Shown here piece by piece: positions 46,298 to 55,400 of a stretch of DNA of 64,000 nt (position 1 is the first letter of the stretch; each line of letters opens with the position of its first letter). The notes under the pieces were generated by a model, which saw only the letters and a list, made by a program, of their open reading frames with translations, ran no database searches and was not told the origin of the DNA. This DNA comes from GWF2-38-69 sp965228125 (GTDB taxonomy: Bacteria > Verrucomicrobiota > Lentisphaeria > Victivallales > GWF2-38-69), in contig OZ245791.1 in NCBI GenBank assembly GCA_965228125.1, positions 2,604,001 through 2,668,000 on the forward strand, written 5' to 3'. Both the position numbers and the translations under genes were made by a program.

Positions 46298-47553
46298 CTA
46301 TCCATAGAGGAACACATGAAATTGGCGGTTCATGTATTGAATTAGAGGCAGACGGCAAAAAGATAATTCTGGATATGGGCTTGCCTCTTAACGCGGAGAC
46401 TAATGACATATCTCTACTACCTGATATATCCGGCTTAGATGGTTCAGATCCAAATCTATATGCTATACTTTTATCTCATTATCACAAAGATCACTATGGC
46501 CTGCTCAAGCATGTTAGCGATAAAATCCCAATTGGTATTGGAGCCGATTCACGCAGAATAATGCGCAATGCCTCAAAGTTCATGCCTGATAAATGGCATA
46601 TTGCGGAGAAAGGGATTGATTTTCTCTCAGGCCATAGTTTTAAATTAGGCCCTTTTACAATAACACCTTACAAAACAGATCATGCATCTTATGACTCATA
46701 TTCGCTGCTGATTGAAGCTGATGGAGAAAAATTATTTTACAGCGGAGACTTCAGAATACACGGAAGATGTAAAGATTCAGTGGAGAAATTCCTGGCCAAC
46801 CCGCCAAAGGATATTGGTTTTCTGTTGCTCGAAGGTTCTTCTTTGGGCAGGCTAAACAGCAATGAAAATTTTGTATCTGAAGCTGATATTGAAAATGAGA
46901 TGTTAGAAGTATTCAAGGCAGCTAAAGGTATTGTCTTAGTCCAATCTTCAGCTCAGAATATTGACAGGATGGTTTCAGTATTCAGAGCTTGCGTAAAAAG
47001 TAAAAGAAAACTGATAATAGATTTATACACAGCTATTATTCTTCAATCAACATGGAACTCAAATATCCCTCAATCTTATTGGTCTCAGATAGGGCTTTAT
47101 ATCCCCAAACAACAACGCATAAAAATAGACCGTAGCGGATGGTATAAGGAACTAAGGATTCATTCAAGAAACCGTATTTATCCTGAAGAGTTAAATAACA
47201 TAGCATCTAAAGCTGTAATACTCTTCGGAAACAATCATATAAAAGACAATGGATTAAAGAAATGTCTTGGCCGTGCGACTTATATCTTTTCCATGTGGAA
47301 GGGGTATTGGGAAAAAGAGACTTTCAAGCAAGTGAGAACATTTTTGGGAAGCTATAAAATCCCTATTCATTTCATACATACATCAGGGCATGCAAGCCCG
47401 TCTGATTTAAAAAGGTTTGTAGACTTACTTAAACCAAGAAAGATAATCCCCATTCATACTTTTTACCCTGATAAATACAAAGAGCTCTTTGCCTCAGAAA
47501 TAATTTTGCTTAATGACGGACAAAAAATTAATCTCTCAGATATCAAAAACTGA
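46288..47553 (+). CDS. RNase J-like beta-CASP metallo-beta-lactamase nuclease
   Basis: This 421-residue MBL-fold protein opens with IGGSCIELEADGKKIILDMGLPL, carries the metal motif SHYHKDHYG (H-x-H-x-D-H, near 64-69), then FYSGDFRIHG, and ends with HTSGHASPSDLKRFVDLLKPRKIIPIHT, which are beta-CASP motifs of RNase J-type nucleases. At 421 residues it is shorter than RNase J (about 555) and lacks the C-terminal domain, like stand-alone relatives of unknown role. The ATG lies inside the last codons of the PD-(D/E)XK gene. It is likely an RNA (or DNA) nuclease working with that partner. Confidence 0.85.
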   Translation: MRLTIHRGTHEIGGSCIELEADGKKIILDMGLPLNAETNDISLLPDISGLDGSDPNLYAILLSHYHKDHYGLLKHVSDKIPIGIGADSRRIMRNASKFMPDKWHIAEKGIDFLSGHSFKLGPFTITPYKTDHASYDSYSLLIEADGEKLFYSGDFRIHGRCKDSVEKFLANPPKDIGFLLLEGSSLGRLNSNENFVSEADIENEMLEVFKAAKGIVLVQSSAQNIDRMVSVFRACVKSKRKLIIDLYTAIILQSTWNSNIPQSYWSQIGLYIPKQQRIKIDRSGWYKELRIHSRNRIYPEELNNIASKAVILFGNNHIKDNGLKKCLGRATYIFSMWKGYWEKETFKQVRTFLGSYKIPIHFIHTSGHASPSDLKRFVDLLKPRKIIPIHTFYPDKYKELFASEIILLNDGQKINLSDIKN

Positions 47554-47783
47554 AGAGCTATAATCTTTTGTCTTTATTATTCTCAATCCCAGTCAAAGGG
47601 ACGAGTATATCGCTAAAATGACTTTACACATAGGCTTACCTACGGTAATACGTTTGTTTTGATATCTATTGGAAGTAACAATTTCTTGGTTTGTAAGAAA
47701 CAAAGTTTATATACCTCTTGTCAATAAGCTGGCATTTATTCTATACAGACAGGAATGTTTTTATACTTTGAAAAAAATACTTC

Positions 47784-48094
47784 TCAAAAGCTACAAAATC
47801 TGCACTTAGAGCTATCCATATCCGCACGAAGAGATTCCCATCCAATGGTATATACTCCCTTGCATTCAGTACAAGTAAATAAGTATTCTTTTGATAAACA
47901 TTCCTGGCAGATTTCTCGTGTTTCACAGTTAACTTTAATTAGTTTGTTTTTAGAGAATTTTCCACAAGAGTTACAGTATTGCGTAAGGCAATCTTTGCAT
48001 ACATATTCATCAGAGGTTCTAGTAAAGGAATTGACTTTAAATAATAGAAATTTAAAAAAGACTTATGACAATTAACACACTCCGCCAGATTCAT
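47784..48094 (-). pseudogene. frameshifted Cys-rich zinc-ribbon protein
   Basis: From ATG 48094 (AAGGTGG ribosome site upstream) the frame reads MNLAECVNCHKSF, then goes out of frame at a run of six T. With one additional T the reading continues KFLLFKVNSFTRTSDEYVCKDCL and YCNSCGKF, later NCETREICQECL, FTCTECKG and KCRFCSF, ending at TGA 47786-47784. The repaired protein has about 103 residues with six CxxC-type pairs, a multi-zinc-ribbon protein. It could be a recent pseudogene, a slippage-controlled gene or a sequencing error at the homopolymer. Confidence 0.72.
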
Positions 48095-48222
48095 AAATTC
48101 ACCACCTTATATCTTTTTATATAATAGAACTCTCTAAGAATTATGAAAAGTTCGTTTTCCCTTGAATCAAAATATTGGAATGACGCAACCCGACCTATTC
48201 GGCTTATAATTTATCTAAAAAG

Positions 48223-48235
48223 TTTACCGGACAGT
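48223..48235 (-). repeat. isolated IS end, same family as the 43081 element
   Basis: TTTACCGGACAGT matches the right end of the local IS (TTTACCGGACACT) at 12 of 13 bases. No transposase is attached. The beta-lactamase-family pseudogene ends exactly where this sequence begins, which suggests an old insertion or deletion junction. Confidence 0.65.
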
Positions 48236-48556
48236 TCTGTTATTTATATTATCTTCAAGATGTATCTTTCCATTATCAATTAGGCGTGCAATAGCAAAGG
48301 CTGTAAATTGTTTTGATATGAATGCTACAGCGAAGATAGTTTTAGGTGTTATTGGCGTTTTATACTCTAAATTAGCAGACCCAAATCCTTTCTCATAAAC
48401 TGTCTTTTGATCTTTTATTACTGCGACAGCACATCCAGGTGAGTTGGGATTATTCCATTAATTAAACAGAGCATCTATTTATTTATTAGAATCTTCTGCT
48501 TTGCAAACATTTGCAGATATTAAAAATGGTAAAATCAGACTATAAAATGGTTTCAT
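48236..48556 (-). pseudogene. truncated serine beta-lactamase-family pseudogene
   Basis: The ATG at 48556 is followed by a signal-peptide-like MKPFYSLILPFLISANVCKA, then a frame reading NSPGCAVAVIKDQKTVYEKGFGSANLEYKTPITPKTIF, a clear beta-lactamase/penicillin-binding-like N-terminus. Two TAA stops lie at codons 26 and 33, at positions where relatives could have Gln (CAA). The SxxK nucleophile Ser is Phe (AFISKQF). The gene ends at the IS end at 48235 after LEDNINN, losing most of the domain. It overlaps the end of the upstream gene by 17 bases. Confidence 0.88.
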
Positions 48557-48932
48557 TTTTTTCTTTCTCTTTAGCAAAGGCTGGTATTTTTATTGCTTTT
48601 GCTATTTCAATGGCTTCTACAGGCCATGGTTTATTTGTATTATTGATTCGAGGATACTTCACAATTTTGTTAGGAAATATTAGATAGTTTAATGTATCTG
48701 TTCCTATCTCAATAAACCATCCTTGTTCTTTTACAGCTTTACTCAATATTTGGGCTATCTCATCAGCTTCTTCAACATTACCTGCAAATCTAATGCCTGT
48801 CCAAAAATCATCCATATAATCAGCACGCATGTTTTCTGGACAAGGATATGTTTCAATTTTAGTAATTGTCAATTTTTCTAATACAGTCTTATCATCCAGA
48901 CTTTCTTTAAGTAGGTATCCTTGATATTTCAT
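48540..48932 (-). CDS. conserved hypothetical protein
   Basis: This 130-residue protein begins MKYQGYLLKESLDDKTVLEKL. Its length, lack of signal peptide and mixed alpha/beta pattern (AGNVEEADEIAQILSKAV, WFIEIGTDTLNYLIFPNKIV) suggest a small cytosolic domain. I do not recognise a named family. It lies 46 bases after the DUF3795 gene on the same strand and may be co-transcribed with it. Confidence 0.65.
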   Translation of the reverse strand: MKYQGYLLKESLDDKTVLEKLTITKIETYPCPENMRADYMDDFWTGIRFAGNVEEADEIAQILSKAVKEQGWFIEIGTDTLNYLIFPNKIVKYPRINNTNKPWPVEAIEIAKAIKIPAFAKEKEKNETIL

Positions 48933-48978
48933 TTTATATTCCTGATTTTTTAGGTAAGCGGTAGAGCGAAGCGGGTTG

Positions 48979-49308
48979 TTACCTTTTTAAATTTGTCAGA
49001 TTTTCTTTTGCCTCAGGCGCATTATTCAAAATAAACGCTAAATGACTGCATGCAAATTCATTGCATTCTATGCAGGAATCATATTTTCTCTCGATACAAC
49101 ATTTACGTATATTACAAAGATTAGTACAATGAAATGATTTCCTTTTTTCTGATTTGCAGCCGTCACAAATAACATGTTCAGGCTTTACATCAGCTTTAAA
49201 TTGTTTAGACCACTTTTTTGCAACTTCAGTGATTTGATCTTTATCTCCAGATTGAGTAGCAAGATAACCAATACATTTTGAACAATCTAGACCACAATAT
49301 GCAATCAT
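48979..49308 (-). CDS. DUF3795 Cys-rich protein
   Basis: This 109-residue protein begins MIAYCGLDCSKC and contains VICDGCKS, NLCNIRKCC and CIECNEFAC, the ordered Cys pattern of DUF3795 proteins. They are probably metal-binding and their function is unknown. Its ATG overlaps the stop of the allantoinase-GNAT gene by four bases (ATGA), showing coupling with it. Confidence 0.88.
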   Translation of the reverse strand: MIAYCGLDCSKCIGYLATQSGDKDQITEVAKKWSKQFKADVKPEHVICDGCKSEKRKSFHCTNLCNIRKCCIERKYDSCIECNEFACSHLAFILNNAPEAKENLTNLKR

Positions 49309-50834
49309 TTTCCTCTCCTTTTTGTCTTTTCAGTTTTTAACATGTTTCTATTTTTCCATTCATCCTTCAGAATGCAGTATAGTAACCTGTCACGCCATTG
49401 ATTGAAGTGGAACCTTTCTTGTTTTAGTTCTCCTTCTTTGGATAAACCGCATTTTAGCATAATCTTTTCTGATGCTTTATTATCACTGTCGCAGGATGCA
49501 GATATTTTATGGAGGTTTAAATCTCTAAACCCAAATTCTATTATTTCTGATACTGCTTCTAATGCTATTCCTTTTTCCCAATATTCTTTTGATAAGAAGT
49601 AACCGAGTTCTGCAACTCCGCCACCTGACTGTCTGTCTTTTACTGCGAAACCTGCCCCGCCGATATGTTTTCGGGATTTCTTTTCTATGATAGCAAAGTA
49701 GTATTCTTTTCTATCAGGGTTATCAATATCATTTATTGTTCTAAGAAAATTCTTTTTGGTTTCCTCAATCGTATTTGTTTTCCAGTCCAGATAATGCATA
49801 ACTTCAGGATTTGACATCCACTTATGAACATCTTCCAAATCTGAAATTACGTAATCTCTTAGAATTAACCTCTCAGTTTCCATGCGAATCATTTTTCGAG
49901 GCCTTAAATCTTTTGAAACTACGGGGTAGCTGTCAATCCAATAACGGGCGATGTCAATTCTTCGTGCCAGCCAGACTTTTTTGTGACTGGAAATATAATC
50001 TACAAGTCTTGAAAGCGCCTGTGTTCTTCCAGGCCTGCCTGAGATACGGCTATGGAGTCCAATGGATAGCATTTTGGGAGTCCTGGCACCTTCCTCATAT
50101 AGATAATCAAAGGCATCTTTAACATAGTTGAAAAAATCGTTTCCGGTGTTGAAGCCCTGAGGCATAAGATAACGAAAATCATTAGTATCCAAAGCATAGG
50201 GAATAGTCAACAATTGTTTTCCTGCTTCTTTTACATAGTATGGTAAATCGTCAGCATATGAATCAGAATAATACAAAAACCCGCCATCTTCAGCAATAAG
50301 CTGCCGCGTGTTGGGACTGACACGTCCTGTGTACCATCCTTGAGGACGCTGCCCTGTCAACTTTCTTATAACTTCGATACATTGTTTTAAATGATTGCGT
50401 TCTTCATCAATACTGTAGTCATGATAATCTATCCATCTATAGGCATGTCCCGCTACTTCCCAGTTCGCTTCAACCATAGCCTGTGCAGCTTCAGGATTCA
50501 TTTCCAAGGATTTTCCCACGGCATAAACAGTCAGGGGTACCTTCTTACCTGAAAATAACCGCCATAAGCGCCAGAACCCGGCTCTGCTGCCATACTCATA
50601 GATGGATTCGATATTCATATCTCTTCCATTGACGCGCGGTACTGTACCAACAATTTCAGACAAGTATGATTCCGAGTGATCATCCCCATTTAAAAGGCAA
50701 TATTCTCCGCCTTCTTCATAGTTTAAGACGAATTGTACTGCTATACGTGCGCCATCTGGCCAGGTTATACTTGGAAGAGAACGTCCATAACCAACCATGT
50801 CCCGCTGCCCGGTATCATAATTAGAAGCAGTCAT
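49305..50834 (-). CDS. PuuE-type allantoinase (polysaccharide deacetylase fold) fused to GNAT acetyltransferase
   Basis: This is a 509-residue protein. Residues about 1-310 match PuuE-type allantoinases of the polysaccharide deacetylase fold (NYEEGGEYCLLNGDDHSE, YEYGSRAGFWRLWRLF, GHAYRWIDYHDYS, GWYTGRVSPNTRQL, DTNDFRYLMP, GLHSRISGRPGR). Residues about 322-500 are a RimJ/RimL-type GNAT acetyltransferase (METERLILRDY, IGGAGFAV, ELGYFLSKEYWEKGIALEAV). No stop lies between them. Each part is near a full domain length, so it looks like a true gene fusion. Allantoinase hydrolyses allantoin to allantoate, or acts on related ureides; the role of the acetyltransferase part is unknown. Confidence 0.9.
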   Translation of the reverse strand: MTASNYDTGQRDMVGYGRSLPSITWPDGARIAVQFVLNYEEGGEYCLLNGDDHSESYLSEIVGTVPRVNGRDMNIESIYEYGSRAGFWRLWRLFSGKKVPLTVYAVGKSLEMNPEAAQAMVEANWEVAGHAYRWIDYHDYSIDEERNHLKQCIEVIRKLTGQRPQGWYTGRVSPNTRQLIAEDGGFLYYSDSYADDLPYYVKEAGKQLLTIPYALDTNDFRYLMPQGFNTGNDFFNYVKDAFDYLYEEGARTPKMLSIGLHSRISGRPGRTQALSRLVDYISSHKKVWLARRIDIARYWIDSYPVVSKDLRPRKMIRMETERLILRDYVISDLEDVHKWMSNPEVMHYLDWKTNTIEETKKNFLRTINDIDNPDRKEYYFAIIEKKSRKHIGGAGFAVKDRQSGGGVAELGYFLSKEYWEKGIALEAVSEIIEFGFRDLNLHKISASCDSDNKASEKIMLKCGLSKEGELKQERFHFNQWRDRLLYCILKDEWKNRNMLKTEKTKRRGK

Positions 50835-51136
50835 CCTTCAAATCTCCTTTTTTTCAGATTGAGGCATTAATTATCTAAAGCTTTCTGAGATCGGTATGAT
50901 ATATAAACAATTATAGACTTAAAGTGCTGAAATTTATACTTCCAGGTTTTTTAAGAAACCATTATGGAGAAAGGAAGAGATTTGTTTATATGTTTTTTGC
51001 CTGCTCGTGTATTTAACGGGATATCTTATAGTATTTTGGGATTGAAAGACAAACGAATGGAAGTGCGCGCTTGTATAATCAATACATATTAATTGATATG
51101 AGACGATATTGATAATAAATCAAAAAAGGATGAATT
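50835..51136. other. intergenic region between divergent genes
   Basis: This 302-base AT-rich stretch lies between the allantoinase-GNAT and RlmI-type genes. It holds a 42-codon open frame on the plus strand beginning about 50964, which lacks a ribosome binding site and any recognisable feature, so I take it as chance. No RNA gene, hairpin terminator or clear promoter was identified. Confidence 0.5.
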
Positions 51137-52324
51137 ATGTTATCTGTTGTTATTAGGAGGGAATCTGCAAGAACTTTAAAATACAAGCATCCATGGATTT
51201 TTTCCGGCGCTATCAGCAAGATGGAAGACACCCCTGGAGCCGGTGAAACAGTGGAAGTTCTTTCTGAAAATGGTGAAATTCTGGGGTACGGTTCGTATTC
51301 ACCAAGGTCTAAAATAGCAATTCGCATGTGGTCGTTTTCAGAGAGCGAGATACTCAATGCAGAACTCGTGCGAAAAAGAATAATAGACTCCGTTTGTTAT
51401 AGGATGAAAAGCAGAGCTTTTGCAAACAGTGATTGTATCCGCCTTATATTTGCAGAATCAGATGGGGTTCCCGGACTTATTGCCGATAAGTTTGCAGACT
51501 ATATTGTTTGCCAGTTTCTTTTTGTCGGATCGGAGTATTGGAAAAGCACGATTGTCAAAGCGCTTAATGAGCTTGTCCCGAACAAAGGAATATATGAACG
51601 CTCGGATGTGGACATAAGAGAGAAGGAAGGGCTTCCTCTTTTGAAAGGCGTTTTGTCAGGTTCGGAACCACCAGATTTGCTGGAGATTAACGAAGGAGAC
51701 ATAAAATATCTTATAGACATCAAAAACGGGCACAAGACGGGTTTTTATCTTGATCAGAAAATGAATCGGTTAAGAGTTTCTCAATATGCAAAAGATGCTG
51801 AAGTCCTAGATTGCTTTACTTATACAGGCGGTTTTTCGATTGCCGCTTTAAAAGGAGGGGCTAAAAAAGTTGTCAGCCTGGATAGTTCGGCTTCTGCTCT
51901 TGAGGCGCTTGGTAAGAACATAGAATTAAACGGTTTGGACTTCTCAAAAGTTGAGCTTGTTGAAGCGAGAGTGGCGGAACAGCTCAGGAAATACAGAGAT
52001 TCAGCGCAGCAGTTTGACATGATAATTCTTGACCCGCCGAAATTTATTTACGACAGGGCACATCTGGAGCAGGCGGCAAGAGCTTACAAAGACATAAATT
52101 TGCTTGCGATTAAACTCCTTAAGAAGAATGGAACACTTGCTACTTTTTCATGTTCGCAACCGATGACAGACGAACTTTTTCAGAAAATGGTCTCTTATGC
52201 AGCTGTCGATGCGGGTAAAAATGTTCAAATATTAGAGAAACTTAATCAGTCACCTGACCATCCCATTGCACTGAATTTTCCCGAATCGGCTTATCTAAAT
52301 GGCCTTATCTGCCGAATTTTTTAA
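51137..52324 (+). CDS. RlmI-type rRNA methyltransferase (class I SAM with PUA)
   Basis: This 395-residue enzyme would methylate 23S rRNA cytosine (RlmI makes m5C1962 in E. coli). The N-terminal PUA domain opens RRESARTLKYKHPWIFSGAI, an EEHB-like linker follows, and the C-terminal Rossmann methyltransferase has KTGFYLDQKMNR, VLDCFTYTGGFSIAAL (SAM motif I), DMIILDPPKFIY and ATFSCSQPM. AAGGA lies six bases before the ATG. Family-level assignment is firm; the exact modified base is by homology. Confidence 0.9.
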   Translation: MLSVVIRRESARTLKYKHPWIFSGAISKMEDTPGAGETVEVLSENGEILGYGSYSPRSKIAIRMWSFSESEILNAELVRKRIIDSVCYRMKSRAFANSDCIRLIFAESDGVPGLIADKFADYIVCQFLFVGSEYWKSTIVKALNELVPNKGIYERSDVDIREKEGLPLLKGVLSGSEPPDLLEINEGDIKYLIDIKNGHKTGFYLDQKMNRLRVSQYAKDAEVLDCFTYTGGFSIAALKGGAKKVVSLDSSASALEALGKNIELNGLDFSKVELVEARVAEQLRKYRDSAQQFDMIILDPPKFIYDRAHLEQAARAYKDINLLAIKLLKKNGTLATFSCSQPMTDELFQKMVSYAAVDAGKNVQILEKLNQSPDHPIALNFPESAYLNGLICRIF

Positions 52325-52381
52325 CCGATAACCAGTTATGAGAACAGTTTTTTTCCCTTGAATATTCGGGATGTCATATTG

Positions 52382-52399
52382 TTGGAACAATGTTTCCAA
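52382..52399. repeat. short palindrome upstream of dnaE
   Basis: TTGGAA (52382) and TTCCAA (52394) form a six-base inverted repeat with a six-base centre, 92 bases upstream of the dnaE start. It could be a protein-binding site, but a single copy is weak evidence. Confidence 0.25.
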
Positions 52400-52490
52400 A
52401 AGGCGTGTATTTTTATCTAAAAAGTGTAAACTCTTTAATAGTTTTTAGCTTTTTAGAAATCACAAAAAAACGGGGAAAATTGAGTTTAAA

Positions 52491-55400
52491 ATGAGTTCTA
52501 TACCATTTGTTCACCTGCACATGCACACAGACTACAGTTTGCTTGACGGAGCCTGTCATATTTATCACAAGGATTTAAAGGGAAAAGATGACATAGTAAA
52601 ACTCGCAAAGGAATACAATATGCCCGCTGTAGCAATTACCGACCACGGAGTTATGGGGGGAGCCATAGATTTTTATAAGCAGATGAACAGTCATGATATT
52701 AAACCGATTATCGGTTGCGAGATGTATGTTTCGCCTACTCATTATAGAGACAGGGATCAAAATGTCCCGAATATAAAAGGTTATCATATCGTCCTTTTGG
52801 CTAAAGATTTCGAAGGTTATCAAAATTTATGCAAACTTGATTCTTTGGCCAACCTTGAGGGCGTTTACTATAAGCCAAGGGTAGATAAAGACTTATTGAG
52901 AAAGTATTCGAAGGGCTTAATAGCATTGAGTGCCTGTTTGCAGGGAGAGCTGGCAGTCAATATACTTGTCGGGAAACACAAGGAAGCCAAAAAAGCGCTT
53001 GCCGATTACATAGATATATATGGGAAAGATAATTTCTATATCGAGCTTATGGATCATGGAATAGAAGAACAGAGGATAGTTAATAAATCTCTGATTTCAA
53101 TGTCTAGGGAATTTGGTATTCCGGTCGTGGCTACCAATGATGCCCACTATTTAAAGAGAGAGCATAGCAAGTCACATGAACTGCTTCTTTGCATTCAGAC
53201 TAATAATGTCATTACAGACGAGAAGAGGTTTAGATTCCATAACGATCAATTCTATTTTAAGAGCGGCGATGAGATGCTTGAGACATTCAAAGAGATACCT
53301 GAAGCTGTTCATAACACTTTGTCCGTAGCAGAGAAATGTAATCTGGTTCTGGACTTTAAGGCCAACCATTATCCTGTTTATACTATAGAATCAACGCAGA
53401 GTCATAAAGAATATCTAAAGCAGATTTGCCTGGATAATTTATTTGAAAGATACGGTTTTGAATATAAAAATTCAGAATCACTGACCGAGAAGCAGAAAGT
53501 TATTATGGAAAGACTGGAGCATGAACTTGGAGTCATAGATAAATCAAAGTACTGCAGTTATTTTCTTGTAGTTTGGGATTTTTTGAAGTTTGCACGAGAG
53601 GCCAAAGTGCCGGTCGGGCCAGGCAGAGGAAGCGGCGCTGGCAGTTTAGTAGCGTATCTTACACATATTACAGACGTTGACCCGCTCAAATATAATCTCC
53701 TTTTTGAAAGGTTTCTTAATCCAGACAGGGTAAGCCCTCCTGACTTTGATATAGATTTTTGCGAAAGGCGAAGGAATGAAGTAATAGAGTATGTCAAAGA
53801 AAAGTATGGGAAGGACAGTGTAGCCCAGATTGGCACTTATGGTACGCTTAAAGCCAAGGCTGTTATAAAAGATATAGGAAGGGCTCTCGGACAAACATTT
53901 GACCAAAGGAATATGATTACCAAATTGATGCCTAATGATCCCAAGCTTACTCTGGAATCAGCAAAGAAAAACAATCCGGATTTAATTAAGCTGATGGATG
54001 AAAATGATTGGGTAAAGGAAATATTCACTTATTCCGAACCGTTGGAAGGATTGAACAGGAACATGAGCACCCATGCAGCAGGCGTGATAATAGGAGACAG
54101 GCCGCTTGACTTGCTGGTCCCGCTAACCAAGGATTCCGGCAAAGGAAGCGGCGGAGTCATAACTCAGTATCCTGCCCAACCATGCGAGAGCCTTGGGTTG
54201 TTGAAGATGGATTTTCTAGGATTAAAGACTCTTACTATTATACAGGACACTCTTGATGCTATCCGTTTGAATAGAAACATAGACATAGACATAAGGAAGA
54301 TATCTTTGGAAGACAAGAAGACCTATGAGCTTCTTAACAGGGGCGATACTATAGCGGTTTTCCAGCTTGAATCGGGCGGGATGCGAGACCTTTGCAAAAG
54401 GTTCGGAGTAGATCGAATCGAAGATATTTCAGCCCTGCTTGCTCTTTACCGTCCTGGACCTATGCAGTTCATAGGAGATTTTATCAACCGTAAATTCGGC
54501 AAAGAAAAGATTGAATATGATCATCCTAAAATGGAACAGGTATTGAAAGAAACATATGGAATTATGTTGTACCAGGAACAGATAATGCAGGTAGTGCAGG
54601 TAGTTGCCGGATTTACGCTTGGCGGTGCTGATATTCTAAGAAGAGCTATAGGCAAGAAAAAAGCCGACGAGTTAGCAAAACAGAAAGAAAAATTTATTAC
54701 GGGATGCGCTCAGTACAATAACATCAGTGAAGACAGGGCTGTTGCTATCTGGGACAAAATCGCAAGATTTGCCGAATATGGTTTCAATAAGTCTCATAGC
54801 GTGGCATACGCTTTTGTAGCTTACCAGACTGCTTATCTCAAGGCTAATTACCCTGTAGAATTTATGGCTTCTGTGCTTACCAGCGAAATAAGTAATCCTG
54901 AGAAGCTTGTTTTTTTCATTAAAGAGTGCAAAGAAATGGGAACCAAAGTACTTGCTCCTGACATAAACATAAGCAATATGGATTTCACTGTTGATGGCGA
55001 CTCAATAAGGTTTGGAATATCAGCTATCAAGGGCGTGGGCGAAGCGGCGTCAGGCTCGATAATTGAGGCCAGAAGAAATGGCGGGAAGTTTAAAGATATT
55101 ACTGATTTTGCAGAGCGGGCAGGCATAGACCTGAACAGCAGAGTTCTGGATTCATTGATAAGGGCAGGGGCTCTTGACGGATTTGGGCATAGAAGATCAC
55201 AGCTTCTTCAAACTATAAATGAAGTAGTTAAAAGAGCTGTTGAGTCTGTCCAGGACAAGATAAACGGGCAAGGAAGCTTATTTGATTTTCTACAGGATTC
55301 GGAAGGGAACTTTGTAGATCATCCGAATAACGTTGTCATGCCGGACATTCCCGAGCTTGACGAAAAGAAGATGCTTGAAGACGAAAAAGAGCTTCTCGGT

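Noticed and set aside
47755..48075. Plus-strand 106-codon frame
   Set aside because: It lies opposite the CxxC-rich frameshifted gene, which explains the open reading; its own product shows no domain.
48952..48984. Inverted repeat AGGTAA/TTACCT at the end of the DUF3795 gene
   Set aside because: The six-base arms overlap the stop codon and lack a T run on the coding strand, so it is too weak to call a terminator or a mobile repeat.
52340..52372. TTTCCCTTGAAT-type string also present near 48158
   Set aside because: A short AT-rich match in two places, without longer shared sequence, is no evidence of a repeat family.
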